DNA of 64,000 bases from Tyto alba (GCF_018691265.1 NW_024881321.1:19114198-19178197), one strand, 5' to 3'; counted from the stretch's first letter, positions 1-13,166 are shown. Numbers and translations are program-made. The notes: generated by a model from the sequence alone, not told the origin.

Positions 1-2099
1 AACACAAGGCAAAAATAAGTAGAAAATCTTTTATGTACAGCTTTTAATCTTTAAAGAAAAAAAAATCATTCTGAAATTATGAGAATTCTAAGTTTTATTC
101 ATAACATGTGTCCCTGTGATTTGTATACTCAGAAAGATTTCTTGGTATTAGAGGCAAATATTTTCAGACTTACCAGTTGTCTGTAAACTCACTTTGTTTC
201 GCCCTCTTATGATACTTTGTAGAATAAATATACTTGCATTTTATTTTGTATAACATCATTCTTCTAAGTAACATAGTAGAGGACAAAATGAAGTATCTTT
301 TCTTTAATGGAATCAGACTTGGGAAGAGAAGGGGGACAAGAAGGGAGAAAAAGAAATCTGGATATTTTAAAATTTGAAGTCTTAAAATTTGCTTAAACAA
401 ATAAAAAGTAACTACATCAGGTTTTTTTTTGTTCTCAGCATCTCCCTTTTTGATTCCACCTTTGAATTTATGCAGGTAGGCAACAAAATAAACAATGAAG
501 AAAATTAGATCTTAGGTGCAACTTGAAAAGCTTTATCTATTGTTACTACATCATTTTACTTTGTGGCAGAAAAAATGTAATTCTTATCCCAGAATTCCTA
601 TACAGTAACAAAGAAACAAACCCTATTATTTTTAAATTGTATGGTATCTCCATAGTACAATGAATATTCAGGGATTATTTTTTCAAGATTTAGTGTCTGA
701 GATAAACCCATCTAACAAGTAGATAATATGCTGATGTGTACAGGAACATTTTCTATGATACAGATCTTTTAAAACATATTGTCTACACATAAATAAACCT
801 ACATATGCCACAAATCAAAAGTTTCTACTTCAGAAAACTCCAGCTGCTAGATAAATAGAACTGTGTATATTTTTGGCTCACAGTGCATGTTTCATAATAG
901 GTTGTGCAATAGCATTGCATTTAACTATATGGATTCAAATATTCGTTACTGCCCACTTTGGGGAGACAAAATTAAAATGGTTTCGTGGCTTACAAGATAT
1001 GTAAGGAATAAAAACAGAAGCCCGAGCATCTTAGAAATGCAGAAGGTGTATTATTAAAAAATAATAGAATACAAATACTAGGGAATATCTTTGTTATGTA
1101 CAATGTTACTGGCTACATATCTTAGCTTCATTTTGTATTTATGAATATATTTTCAGTAGAAGGATAAATAGGTGAAAATAGTTCACTACCATATGATTTG
1201 TTTTATCCTTAGGCATCGCCTGGGGTTACTGGTACAGCCCTGGCTCTCAGTACCGAAAAGTGAAATGTGCAACAATGAAAATTTTATTAAAACGTATGTT
1301 AACCCATTACAGTATGTTCACTTCCAATTCTTTGTAAGAATGCGTGATGTATCATTTTGTGTGTGTCATTTTTTTAAAAAGATATGAGTCAAGTAGAGGA
1401 GCAAATTTAATGGGAGAATTTTATGGGAAACATTATACAAATGGCAGAGTGTGCAATTCCCATTATTAAAATAATTTGTCATTGTATGAAAAAGTGGTAT
1501 AAATTTCAAGAAAGAGTCTTCTTTAGTTATCTGCCCTTTTTTAATGACAGCGGCTTTTGTGCAGTAAAGGCAGACACGTTTTCAAGCAAAGCCCATTTCA
1601 GACCAGAATTTCTGAGAGCCCTATTAATGTTTCATGCTAATCAAGGAGAGTGGGAAATAGAGCTGACAGGTGCTTTCTACTCTGCTTATTCCTGTCTTCC
1701 TGCATTAGACATTACTAGTTAAAAAAGTGCCAATATGGTTCCTTTCCAGTGCATGTGGCAACAAGGGCAGGAATAAAATGTTTCTTTTTATAAGTTTAAA
1801 GTTGTTTTTCTTATTGCCTCCATTGGTGACATCCACAAACGTATAGAAGTGGCAATTATTGATAAAAAATTATTTTACTTCAAACCATGACCTGAATTGG
1901 ACTCTGAAATTTCCCCCAGAACACTTTGGAAACTCCAGTGCGCTGCTAGCCCATCTTCTGAGATAAACTGAGGTCCACCTGGGATCCTGATTTTAACATC
2001 ACACACAGTAGTATTTCCATCTGAGCCAGAAAGAAACACGTACCTTTACTCTAGGACAAGTCTTTTTGATTAAGAAGTGTCCGGGTGAAGAACAAAAGT
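1..2099. other. AT-rich unique DNA, no gene seen
   Basis: No coding exon, RNA gene or recognised transposable element is visible. The open frames here are under 100 codons, start and end at random, and show no domain, low-complexity or splice-site pattern suggesting an exon. The sequence is AT-rich with short A and T runs. It is probably intergenic or intronic. Confidence 0.6.
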
Positions 2100-2480
2100 G
2101 GACTCTTCGAGAGGCAGCTTGAAGACAACACATGAAAGCTGCAGCGGGCGTTGCTGGAGGATGCCCTTTGCCACCCTCCCCTACCCCGGTACCTGACTTG
2201 TACCGCTGTGTTAGGCAGGCAGAGCAGCAGCACTCTGAAGTGCATGCTCAAATCCCGTCTATAGCTACAGGAGAGAGCGATGTGCCTTTGAAAGCCTACA
2301 GAGAAGTCCCATCTGGCTGCGTTTAGGTACACAAGTTAGGCTGTCCCTCTGGAGACGCGTGTCTCCAGTGCCTGTGTGGAAAGTTTCGGCGTTTCCTTTG
2401 GGAAGCCTGCTTCAATAGGGTGTTAAATGCAGATGCAAGTTAGGTGCCCAAGTGAGGTAGACCAGACTGTAGCCTCTAAC
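2100..2480. other. GC-richer patch, function unknown
   Basis: This stretch is visibly richer in G and C than its surroundings and has a few CpGs, including an ACGCGT core near 2355. Overlapping short open frames occur on both strands and none resembles a known protein. It could be an old repeat, a weak regulatory element or chance. It is too short and CpG-poor to call a CpG island. Confidence 0.25.
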
Positions 2481-3400
2481 AGCAAAATGGCTGAAGTCTG
2501 CAAGCTGGGACTTTACTGAACTGTATTTGTACAACACACATGGGGAATTTCATAACTGCAGCAGCTAGCAATCCTTAAATTAGCTTTGCTAAAATAGTCA
2601 GGAAAGGGAGAAACTGAGCCTACTGTTCCAGTATATTGCTTTTTCTGTGCAAAACAGATATTGTTAAACCATCTGAATTGTGCATGGCAGTAAGCATAGC
2701 TGTTTTTTCATGTAAATTAAAATATATACAATAACTCAGAAAATATTTAGTTAGTTTAGTGTCTCCATAGACCTTTCGAGCATTAAAAAAAGCTGAATTT
2801 GCTTAATTGAAATTACTTTCTGTTATAAAATTTAATTGAAGCAGATCCCTAATCTGGACCATTTATCATGGATTTAACTCTTGCTTACTTTGATTTTGTT
2901 TGTTAGAAATTTACTGCTTTAAGTTGAACTACTAAATACATTCACACATGTTTGACTATGCATGAATCCAGCTTAAATTTACATTAAGAATCTGGATCAG
3001 TTTAGCTAAATTAATTTAAACTAGTGTAACATTTCCTTATGACCTGGACATGTATTTGTTAAAAAACTGTAGATTATAACATGAAAATAATTACCACTTT
3101 TCCCTGGCAAGACACAAACTAATATTGCTTATTTGCTTGTTTTAAGGAAATTGCCAGCACTTTTCTATCATCAAATTTATTTTCCCGTTAGGAATACATG
3201 ATTTCTGCAGTGAATCATGTCTACTCTCAGATTCATAATCAGTATGAAGAAATGCTACCAGAACAGTCAAATTCAATTTCTTACAGGAGTGTTTTCTCAA
3301 CGTCATTAGAATCCCCCCGAATAACTATGGTGAGGCACATGTGGCTCATAGTACCAAAGGACTTGTACCTATATCGTTTTGTTTACTATGTCAAATACTG

Positions 3401-3432
<32 letters not shown>

Positions 3433-4233
3433 GCTTTAATAAATCTTTTGCTTCCTTCAAAAGCAAATATCTTTTAACATAAATTTAAAGATGAATAAAC
3501 CATTTGTTCCTACCTATATTCTGCAATGTTGCCACTGTTTACACGCCATGTATAGGAATGACTCTGGTGCCTTCAGGGTAGGAAAAAATGTTACAATTTT
3601 GTACAGAAGAAGTTGTCACAGAAATAATTTATCAGAAGCATGAAGAATGGAATTCTTTACAAACAAGAATCTTAGATTTTTAATCTTAACAGTACACCAG
3701 AATTGTTTATAAACATTTTTATCAGGCCTCCATCTTTAGTTTTTATTTAAAGGATTAATCCAGGGAAACTCTAGAGGGTTTGTTTTCTGACTTTGATACT
3801 TCCTCATTATGGTGGGGGAACTGGAAAGTTTTAGCCATTTTGTTATTGGAGCTTAACTCTCTGAAAGCTAGGGAGAGCATCAGATAAGCGAGAAGTCTTT
3901 GCTTACCCCTTGGATAATACAACTTCCATTGCCAAAAGCTTTACGAGTTCCACTTGCCCTAGAATTCCCTTGGCAGATGTCAAGATTACTTAACAACCTT
4001 GCTTAGATTTGGCCTCTAAATTTAGGGAAGGGTGTCTAAACAAGATTTACCATGCTCATTGTCTTTTCTGCTTGGGAAATGTTCAGCACAACACAAGTGT
4101 TGAGCTGTATGTTGTGAGTCTACGAGACTACAGTAGCTGTTAGTGTCATAGATTGGTCCACTGTAATGTGACTCCTGAAGGTAGCTTCCATAATCTGTCC
4201 TTTTTACAAGTTACTTGTCTTTCTTTCCTTCAG
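2481..4233. other. Unique AT-rich DNA, no gene seen
   Basis: Nothing recognisable apart from one A tract. A 94-codon open frame runs through that tract, which explains its lysine run, so it is not a credible protein. Confidence 0.55.
3407..3433 (+). repeat. A(27) homopolymer
   Basis: An uninterrupted run of 27 A. It is preceded by TATATT and followed by GCTTTAATAAA. No target-site duplication or retrocopy body is obvious on the 5' side, so it is a simple repeat rather than a demonstrated retroposon tail. Confidence 0.9.
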
Positions 4234-4315
4234 TGGAAAAGTGACTAAAGGAGCAGCATTATTCTTAGGACTGATCATGATTCAGACTGATTCAGAACCC
4301 ATGGATGATTCTAAG
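4234..4315 (+). other. Exon-like segment (weak candidate)
   Basis: A good acceptor-like sequence (a pyrimidine-rich tract ending in TTCCTTCAG at 4225-4233) is followed by 82 bases open in one frame, then a donor-like AAG/GTAGTG at 4313-4321. The frame (one base of phase, then 27 codons) would read GKVTKGAALFLG at its start. I recognise no protein family, and no partner exon is visible nearby. Such combinations arise by chance in tens of kilobases, so it may be nothing or an exon of a non-coding transcript. Confidence 0.15.
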
Positions 4316-5736
4316 GTAGTGATTTTCTTTTATTGACCCTGCAGTGAATAACAGTTCATAGTGTTAAAGTACTGAAACAGTCTGCTGTAAATTGATATTA
4401 AGGAATATCTGCTTCACCCTAACACATTTTAAATTATATATTTACTTTCTGTCCTATCTGGAGCAGTCACTTAAAGACCAAGATTGAATATGTGCATATA
4501 TGCATTAGTACATTAAGTTCTTTTCTGTCTTAGTGAGGAAATGAAGTTTTTATTGTGTCCTTATGAAAGCTATTCTGGGAGCCCTCCCAAAACATAGAAA
4601 AAAGTTGAGGCTATCAGGTTTTCAATACAGCTCTTGGGCAGGTCCTGTACAGTACCTCCTGGCAAGTACAAAATGCTGTTTAACTTCCACCTGCTAAAAA
4701 CAGGTAATCATTTCACCAAAGCAGAGAAGAGATGCTTTCATCAAGGTTTGAGACAAGGAGATATGTGTATGTGCAAATAATTTACTGCACATGCCACATC
4801 CAAATTCCAAAGCTCACTGTCATTAAATCTTGGTTTTCTCATTTAATCTACACTTACATTTTTGCAACCAAGACTTTGGATCTGTGCAAATAGGTTGTCC
4901 ATTGTGAGAGTCCCACTGTGATTGTGAAGGGAAACCCATAGAAGGCTTTACATTGACATTTCAAAGGCTTCTGTCTCAAAACTGTGCTCTGTATCTGTGA
5001 AATGATATCCCTTGCTCAAAAATTAGTTGTTTCTTCCCCCTCCCCATCCTGCCTTCTCTGCAACAATTCAAAATATGACTGTTTATATATGAAGAGCTTC
5101 TGCAAACAATATTATTACTCTGGCTCCCTCAGAGAATTTTAACTAAGACCTCTTGGCCCATTACAGCAGTTACCTTATCTATACAAAATCCCAAGAAAAA
5201 AATTCCTTCCTGAGGATATTATACAGTCCAGATAGACACTTGGGATCCTTGTTTATATCCAGGATAAGAAAAATGTAGCCACAGAATGTTTGTGTTTGAG
5301 TTTCATCTTATCTGTCCTTTGACTTCTGGATCTGATAGTCATCTTTCAAATTAACACCATTAGACCCAGATTCTTAAGACTCATTTTAGATGTTAATGTT
5401 AAGAAAAAAGATAAACTGGTCACTAGAAACAATCGTTTGACTCTTTAAAGAACATCTGGGCAACTAGCTGAGGGGAAGACTTTGTTCAAACACTGACCTG
5501 GAATTCATGGGTAGTGACACAGATAGAAATGAAACTGTATCTCTCCGATCCCATCTCATTGCCCAGCTATTACAACTTGCTGCCTCTGAGCTCAGGCTAC
5601 AGAAGGACAATGCTCAGCTATAGTAAAGGAGTGTAAAAGAAAAGCAGTTTAGTCCTATTAGGTTAAAGCAAGCAAGGCACTACAGATCTCCATCTATGGC
5701 GATATGCTCTGACAAACACTTTACGTTTAATTAACA
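4316..5736. other. Unique DNA, no gene seen
   Basis: No repeat or coding feature recognised. The sequence is AT-rich with ordinary complexity. Confidence 0.55.
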
Positions 5737-5825
5737 GGACCAAATTCTCCTTTAATTTATGCAACCGAAGCTCTATTGGCTTCAGCAGAGTTAGCTCTGC
5801 TGTAATTGAGAGAAGAATTTGGCCC
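5737..5825. repeat. Ancient palindromic MITE-like repeat
   Basis: The left end GGACCAAATTCTCC is matched by the reverse complement of the right end, GAAGAATTTGGCCC. The middle (ATTGGCTTCAGCAGAGTTA, then CTCTGCTG) is also self-complementary. This layout, and the core resembling ATTGACTTCAATGGAGTTAC, belongs to an old family of palindromic elements spread through sauropsid genomes. I cannot give its formal name. No transposase is present, as expected for a non-autonomous element. Confidence 0.65.
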
Positions 5826-6075
5826 AGCATCTGTAATAAATCATTAATGAGCATGTAGTAAGATAAGTTTTAATGATTAATTAACAATGTATTTTTTGGA
5901 TAAAAGTATTCGTAACATGCCCTTAATGTATCAAGTGATAATTACAATATTAAAAGCCTACTGATTAAAGCAATTAATTATATGCTTAATTTATTTACTA
6001 ATTAAGCTTTAATATATGTATAGTTAAGTAATTGCTAATGAGTATTTCACATTTGCTAAACAGGTCTGGCAGTAA
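5826..6075. promoter_or_regulatory. TAAT/ATTA-rich block, possible enhancer
   Basis: Starting right after the palindromic repeat, this block holds many homeodomain core sites (TAAT/ATTA), including ATTAATTAAC near 5876, AATTAATTA near 5972 and CTAATTAAG near 5998. Dense cores of this kind are common in conserved developmental enhancers. Plain AT-richness also produces them, so the regulatory role is inference. Confidence 0.25.
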
Positions 6076-6578
6076 TTACATGGGAAACACTATAAAATGA
6101 TTCTTCTAGTGATTATATGAAAAAACACAGCATTCTTTGGGGTTTTTTCTTTCTTTTTGTTGTTTTTTTTTTCTTTTTTTCCCTAAATGAATTACTTAGC
6201 TTGCATTTTTCTCCTTGGTGAATGGAATGTTTAATAGAATGTAAGCTTCATAGGTCTGAAAGTAGAGTGTTTCTGGATGAATACAACGAAATATACTTCT
6301 GAAGCACAACTCATGTCTACATGAAAACAACAATCTTCCCTCCCTTGTGCATAAGCAGCTAAACCCCTCAATATTCTTAGTTTGTATTCAAATCTTACTC
6401 AGGCAAAATTACAGCTGTTAATGGGAGCTTGCTATGTTAGGACCACAGCTGTTTGTTCTTTGTTTATGACAAGAACTTTTGTCTTCTGAGCTGGGCTCTT
6501 ATGTCTTTAAGTCATATATGATGTGGGGAGAGATATGCATCTTTCAGTCAGATGTAGGTTCCTTAAATACAGCACATT
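6076..6578. other. Unique DNA, no gene seen
   Basis: A T-rich run lies near 6140-6180. Otherwise nothing is recognised. Confidence 0.5.
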
Positions 6579-6680
6579 CGGGATCTATCGTTGCAGTCCT
6601 TACTTATACTTTGTGCAGACAAAATTCCAATTAAAGCTAATGAAAGTTTAGCTTCAGCAAACAACAAAGCAATAGGATCA
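6579..6680. repeat. Ancient palindromic MITE-like repeat
   Basis: CGGGATC and TTGCAGTCCTTACTTA on the left, a central CAAAATTCCAATTAAAGC with AATGAAAGTTTAGCTTCAGC, and AGGATCAC on the right resemble the palindromic amniote repeat. In that repeat CAGTCCTTACTCAGGCAAAACTCCC reads back as its own reverse complement. This copy is heavily decayed, with the right arm mostly lost. Confidence 0.5.
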
Positions 6681-7262
6681 CTTTTAATCGTAACCAACCA
6701 CACACAGTGAACTTGCGAGGTCCTTATTCATTTAAGTTCCTACTGCATCCTAAGCGAAACCTGAAGCCAGAGTTTCTGGTCCTTGCCCAAGCTGTATTAC
6801 AAACTATAGAAGAAAAGACAATCCCTCTTTTTCCACCTCTGTGGTCTACATGTTGCCTTCGTGGAGATGCTACCTCTCTGTAGATTCTGAAATACTTAAA
6901 AATATAAATAGTAGTGGCATACTGTGTTTAGCATGGTTTTGTGGAAAGAAACTGCACACTGTGAAGTGTTCAAGAAAGAGTTAGTGCTGTGGCTATAATT
7001 AATTCTTACTCCACTAGGCGATATGGTAAGTGATCAAGACACCTACAGCATTGACTCATGAGGGTAGAGTCTACTAATGAGATGATTCCCAGCCTAGTTA
7101 ACCATCCCTAGCTTTTGGAGGATAGAGATCTGGAGATATTTAAGCAGTGTTCCTCCCTTTCCTACTCTTACACTTGCTTCCCTCAATTTAAACTTGCATG
7201 TATTTCTGCAAAATCCCATCTGTTCCCTCTGCCTTTTTCTAAGTTTGCAGCCTGGGGATACC
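6681..7262. other. Unique DNA, no gene seen
   Basis: No coding or repeat feature recognised up to the edge of the next LTR. Confidence 0.5.
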
Positions 7263-7846
7263 TGTCCTGGTTTCAGCTGGGATAGAGTTAATGTTTCTTC
7301 TTAGTAGCTAGAATAGTGTTGTGTTTTAGATTCAACATGGGATTTGGTATGAGAAGAATGCTGGTAACACACTGATGTTTTAAGTTGTTAAGCGATCAAG
7401 GACTCTCCAACTCCCCGTGTCCTGCCCTGGCACAGGTATACAAGAATCTAGGAGGGATCAGAGCAAAAGTGCCCAACCCAAATTGGCTAGTGAAGTATTC
7501 CATATCATGTAACATCATGCTCAATATATAAAGGAGGGACAGATGGGAAGTGGGGAGCTCTCTCTTGCTTCCGGGATTGCGATTGTGAGATCTTGGTATT
7601 TCGAGATCACTAGCTGGGAATGTGTTGGGTATCAGTCGGGGGGTGGTGAGCAATGACCTTGTGAATTACCAATTTGTATTTTCTATTATTGTTATTGTTT
7701 TTTGCTATTACCATTATTAAACTGTGTTTATCTCAACCTATGAGTCTCCCTTTACCCCTCCAATTCCCTCCCCCATCCTCCAGGTGGGGGAGAGTGAGTG
7801 GGCATCTGTGTAGTGTTTGGCTGCGAGCTAGGTTTAAATCATGACA
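7263..7846 (+). mobile_element. Solo LTR of an avian endogenous retrovirus family
   Basis: It begins TGTCCTGGTTTCAGCTGGGA and ends AAATCATGACA, giving TG..CA termini. Inside are the family hallmarks: TAGCTAGAATAGTG, AACACACTGATGTTTTA, a TATA-like ATATATAAAGG near 7524, an ATTATTAAACTG segment near 7717 and a CCTCCAGGTGGGGGA motif near 7780. Flanks ATACC and ACACC agree at 4 of 5 bases, consistent with an aged 5-bp target-site duplication. No gag, pol or env follows, so it is a solo LTR left by recombination. The short open frame across it is not a gene. The family was recognised from memory; subfamily not determined. Confidence 0.85.
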
Positions 7847-10800
7847 ACACCTTTTCCTCCTATCCCCCAGCCTTCTTTCTGGATACATCTTCTTAGTGCT
7901 CTAACTTGTATCTAGCAGGTGAAAGCGCATGTTGACCCAGAACACATTCCTGGAAGAGCAAAACTAAATAAGTTCAGTAGGTCTGGGATGCACATAAACA
8001 GGTCTTAGTGTAGTGTATATTCTTATCTTATGCATTAATGAAGTGAGAGATGGACTGAGTCTCACCAAAGTATGGGCTCTTCATAAACTCTTTATGCTGC
8101 CATCAGATCAGAAATTGAGAGGAGCGATAAAGAGACTCAAGGGACTACACCCCAAATACAGGTCTTAGCCCTGGCTTGTATAAAGACTTAATTTTTCTGC
8201 TAATAAGGCCTCATGTAATTGATTTCCAAGACTCCATGCATCTGCCTAACTGGAGATGTGTGACAAATCCAACCCAATAAGTGGTAAAATTCCAGAATCA
8301 TTCCCAAGGAGATATTACATTACATTTATATAGCATACAACATTACTCAGTTATATGAAAATGCATTCTTCTAGTAAAATTGGGAGTTTTATTTATTTAA
8401 GAGGTAGCAAACAAGGGATAAGGACATGAACTGAAGATGGAAAGCTACTGAACAAAGATTTAAGAGTTGAAAAAGCACGTATCTATTTTTCTTAAAAGTG
8501 ACATTAACAAGGAATTTCAGCCAAATGTCCTGCCAGAGGAATCAAGTCTATAGCTGAGTGGCTTCAACACCCACTGACACTAGTGAGAGTTTGGAGCATT
8601 GAGTATTTCCTAAGGCTGACAGGTGTTACCTTGAATGATCTATGTAGACATATTCCTTAGAATTAAGTAGTGATGTTCCTTGTCACACAGGAACAACTGC
8701 TGTCAGGCTATGACCTGACATGATCTGGCAATCAGAATTCTGCTGCTGAACTCCATGGCTTCCAAGACAAGTTTGGGGACATTTGGGGGTTCATAAAAGG
8801 AAGCTTATCTACATTAACACTCTATTCAGATTTCAGTAATGACAGTCTTTCACTGGTTGTCTGTGTGCTGGAAAGATTCTTTCTTTTTTGTTCCATACTT
8901 TATTTTAGGGACAGCCAGGGGGTTCACCTTCTTCTGAAGCACTGAAGACTGACCATCAAAGCTATGGAATTTTCTGCAGATCTTAATGCAGTTAGTAAAG
9001 ACTGTAGGATCAAAACTTACCTAAAATATCAGGAAATCTTTTTTCTGATTGCTTGCATGGTAAAATTCTAATGAACAAAACTGAGAGGACGCAATTTTGT
9101 AAGTGCTCCTCTCTACCTGCACAGCAGCATCCCTTCTCTGTGCAATGTGCTGGGAGTGCAGCCCAGAAATACCCGTATCTCCTATGGAAGATGGTATGAA
9201 TGGTCATAGTCCTCACTCCGTTTCCATACCACTGGAAGAATCTGGATCAGTACGGACAGATTCAACATGGTAGGAACATAGCAGTTGTTCATCTCCTGTG
9301 GCCTGGGGAACTTTGCTGGTTAGGGGTCCACAGCTGGACTGCAGTACTCTTTGGCCCTAGCTGGCTTATAAAGACATGAGATGGTCTGAATGGCAGGCTG
9401 AGGGGAGAATTGTGATCCATGGCTCAAACTACTCCAAGTAAGGGTTTAACTTCCACGTAAATTCTATCAGTGCCGTGCTGAGAGAGAAAAAAAGCAACAA
9501 CTAGGACACTGAAGGAAGACTGTCTGTTGCATGCCATTCTCATGCGATTATCTTTTAAACTACATTTTTCACTGTGGTTCCTTTATAAACAAGGTGCACA
9601 GAAGAAATAAATTGCTGATAGTATGCTACCAAATCATGATGCCCAGAAAGCTAGGCATTTTCCTTAGAAAAGCCTTGATTTTACCTCACCAGCAGATTTT
9701 CCTCAGTAAGGACTTTGAAATGGTTATTAGGAACTAGAGGGCTTAGAGCACAGAAAATGGAAAGTTAAACCACCTGCACCACATCACACAGCCTCCTTCA
9801 TCCAATCAAACTAAAGAGCTTTGGGAAATTTTACAACACACTCATAGGCTAGAATGATACTAGAAAACTAAATGCAGATCTTTTTCAACAAATTTTTATT
9901 TTCTGTCCTATAAAATGTATTAGGCATCTGTAAGTTCTATGGAAACTTTAGAGAGGAAAAAAGGGGAAATTTCAGGAACAGAAGAACATGTTGGGCAGAG
10001 CTTTGAGACAGCTTTAGATTCTTCCTAAAAGACTGCAAAGAAACTAAGTTTCCACAACTCAACATTTTTGTTCTTTTATTTTAGACTAGGATCTAAAACT
10101 CATACTGAGCATGCCTTTGTACCCCCAACCCACGTGTAACTCATACAGCTGTGTGCAGCACAATGGTCATTTTCAGAATGTATCAGAAATGGCTACAGAG
10201 ACTAAACAAATTTAACACCTATACTGTTAAATAACACAGGTCAGGAACTGTTCCCTCTCTCTGAGTCCAAGTGGCATTGCAAGACTTGCCTCTACCTCTT
10301 TAAACTTTCTTTCCAACAAAACAGGGAGACTATCTTCAAACCTCCTCTTGAGAATGTTCTGTTGTGCTGTCTGTCTCTTGAGCAATACCCAGGCATTATT
10401 TGGCACAGTGCTAATCATCCAAGGAGAGTGTTAACAGTTAACAGACTGTCTTAAGACAGGGCAGTGCTTGAACCTATGCCCTGTGCCTCTGGTATTTCCC
10501 AGTATAGGTGTAGCAACATCTGTATTATGGTAGAAGACATACTGGCAGAAGCATCTAAGAAAATCTGTAGTGAGAACTGTACACTCACTACATCTAATTA
10601 CTCACATAATTTCCAGAAATGAGGTTCTCAGGCAACACATATTGTCCTTTGTTATTGTTTGCTATGTTTATTCTTTGTCAAGAACCCCATTGTGAAACCC
10701 CCACTGATTTAAACAATCCCAGGATTTCAGCCATATGGGATGAGGTGGTTCTGAGTGGTCCTGCTGCCATATCCAACTGCAAGTCTACCAGGCCCCCAAA

Positions 10801-12439
10801 CACTTTCCCTAGAGATGGCTGTCTCACCTGAGGAGTTCATCACTTCTTTCCAGAGACCAGCCTGAAAAAGTATCACTGAAAAAAATCACTGACATAAGTA
10901 TTTGTCATTGACTCTTGAAATGTCTCATGTAAATTTTGAAAATAAACCCAAGCTAGCTTGTTAATTCCACCTTCTCTTTTGATCAGTAAGTAGCACCACA
11001 CATTTGGAATATGAAAGCCAGAGATCTTGGAAATCGAAAACTACACTTAAGGTGTTATTTCCTTTTTTTTTTTAGCCCTGAGTTTTGGATGGTTTTGGTC
11101 TCCGCTAGTTTTAACTACAGCTGTCAGTAGTTCATAAAGGGAATGTTTTAATTATTATGTTTTCAATGATTTAATAATTTTATTTATCAGTTTTTAATAG
11201 ATTAATTTAAAGGCTTGCTGTTTACACCCAACATTTTATTATCTCTGTCTTGATTTAAATGCATTAGTTAAACAGCCACTGGTTTACTTCTTGGAGGAAA
11301 ATGAAACATTCAAAGTGACCAAATATTTTACTTATATTGACTGGTTTACCGGTTATTGTTGGTTTCAGAAAGGGTCACTGCCAGTACTGTTTTTCCCAAA
11401 GGCAATATAGTAGTTCTCTCGTTGAGTAGAGCCAGCTTTTCCCCTCCTGTCTCTCTTTTTCGCTGCCAAATTCACTACTGATCTTGTGCAATAAAATGTG
11501 CTTGTCAACGAAAATGTCAACCAAGTTTAAAAAGAATAGTCTGAGTAAAACTAAAAAGTAAATTATTTAAGTAGAGTTGTAGTTGAAACTTGAAAGAATT
11601 CTGTTTGGTGGTGTTCTTTACATCATTCTGCCAATGGAGGAGGAACTCTGAATTTCTAACTAGTGAAACCCTGTCATAACTAGGGCTGACAGTTCACATT
11701 GAAAATTCTGTTTTCTTCTTTCCCAGGAAAGCAAGTCAAAGTTAAACCAACAAACTATTGTTGGCAAGTGCCTTACCTTTGTTCTGTGTTTCCTTATAAA
11801 TTAGCCACTTCTCTTTTCTAGGTTGCTTGTAAATGGAATTCTTAGAATTTAGGGTCTCACATTAGCTGTATTATTTTAAAATCTTAATGCATCCTTTCAG
11901 ACAGTGACTGGATTTAGAGCATTTAAGGATCTGAATCAAAGAATGTTCACAGTAATGAGCAGAAAGGAAATATACTGTAAATTTTGGTCAGTACATGATT
12001 AATTCAGCTAGAAATCTAGACCACTGGGTCCCAAACTTAGTTACAGTTAAATATCAGTGAAATTAAGACATTTATATGAATGCGTCAATGCTGTGTCTGA
12101 TCTATCAGTAAGATGACACACTGAATTTTGTATTTGCTTAGTGATGTTCCTGTATACAAAATTTCACTGAAGTGTACAAGACTGGACTTGTGCACATTAA
12201 AGTTAGAATGTATCTAAATATAAAAAAGAGCTGATTTTACTGTAGAATTGCTGATATAACATTGTGTTCATGGAACTCTCTATAACCATACATTTTTTGC
12301 TATATATCTATATATACATAACCTCTATTCTCTACTAATTGACTTATCAGTATATACTACAGTATATACATGGCCAGTTCATTAAGGTTAATTTGTTCAA
12401 AAATATTAGAAGCATTAATTTCTGGCTTATAGCTAATGG
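7847..12439. other. Long unique stretch, no gene seen
   Basis: About 4.6 kb with no recognised transposon, RNA gene or credible exon. Open frames of 60-70 codons occur on both strands without any protein-like pattern. A pyrimidine run lies near 11060, TAAT-rich DNA at 11140-11220, and TATATA-rich DNA at 12300-12370. Confidence 0.55.
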
Positions 12440-12850
12440 CTGCTCCCAGCCAGTGTCTTGTTTCATCATTAGTGTCAGCTAGATTATAACTCACACCCAA
12501 CTGTTTTTACACTATCTAATAGAATCAATTGATGCAATGGTTGACAAGATGCTGTTTTGCATTTTGTCATCTCACTAATGCACATGGCTTAAAGGCATTG
12601 GCATCCATAATGTGGGGCAGTTTTGTAGGAGGCACAGAATAGGCTGAAGCTGCAAGGGCCATTTTCATAAAATATTAATGAAATTGAAAAATACACTGGG
12701 GTTGAAGGCTTGTCTGCTAAATGTAAGGTAAAATCTATTCTGTTCTGCTTTCTGATGACTGTAATTAGCAGCCCTAATTAAAAATTCAAACCTTGTGTAT
12801 ATTTGAAAGCATGAATCTTAGCTCTCATAGTGTTTATTTCCTTTACAAAG
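12440..12850. promoter_or_regulatory. Candidate conserved non-coding element
   Basis: This has the texture of a conserved vertebrate enhancer: balanced complexity, no simple repeat, no open frame, and spaced homeodomain cores (TCATTAGTG near 12467, GTAATTAGCAG near 12762, CCCTAATTAAAAA near 12772). Conservation cannot be seen from one sequence, so this is a lead for alignment rather than an annotation of function. Confidence 0.25.
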
Positions 12851-13166
12851 TATTTTATTTTACAACACTAATTGAACAGGATCCTTCCTAGCCTGACAGC
12901 CGCAGCTGGTTGGAGCCAGTTTATGTATCCAGTCTCTCTAGACTACTTCCTTTTGTAAGCAATAAAACATCTTTAAAAAACATGTATATGCTCTCTATGA
13001 GCCATTAACTCTGTGTCACCCAGTGTGGAACTGGCCATCCGCACACATGCATTGTTGTTTCCCTCACTTAAAAGTGACCTCTTTGAAAAGGCAGCTTTTT
13101 TCTGATCTTCAATATTTAATGTGGATTTACTTACATTAAATGACCACCTTTCTTAAGGAAACTTGG
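12851..13166. other. Unique DNA, no gene seen
   Basis: Nothing recognised. Confidence 0.5.
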
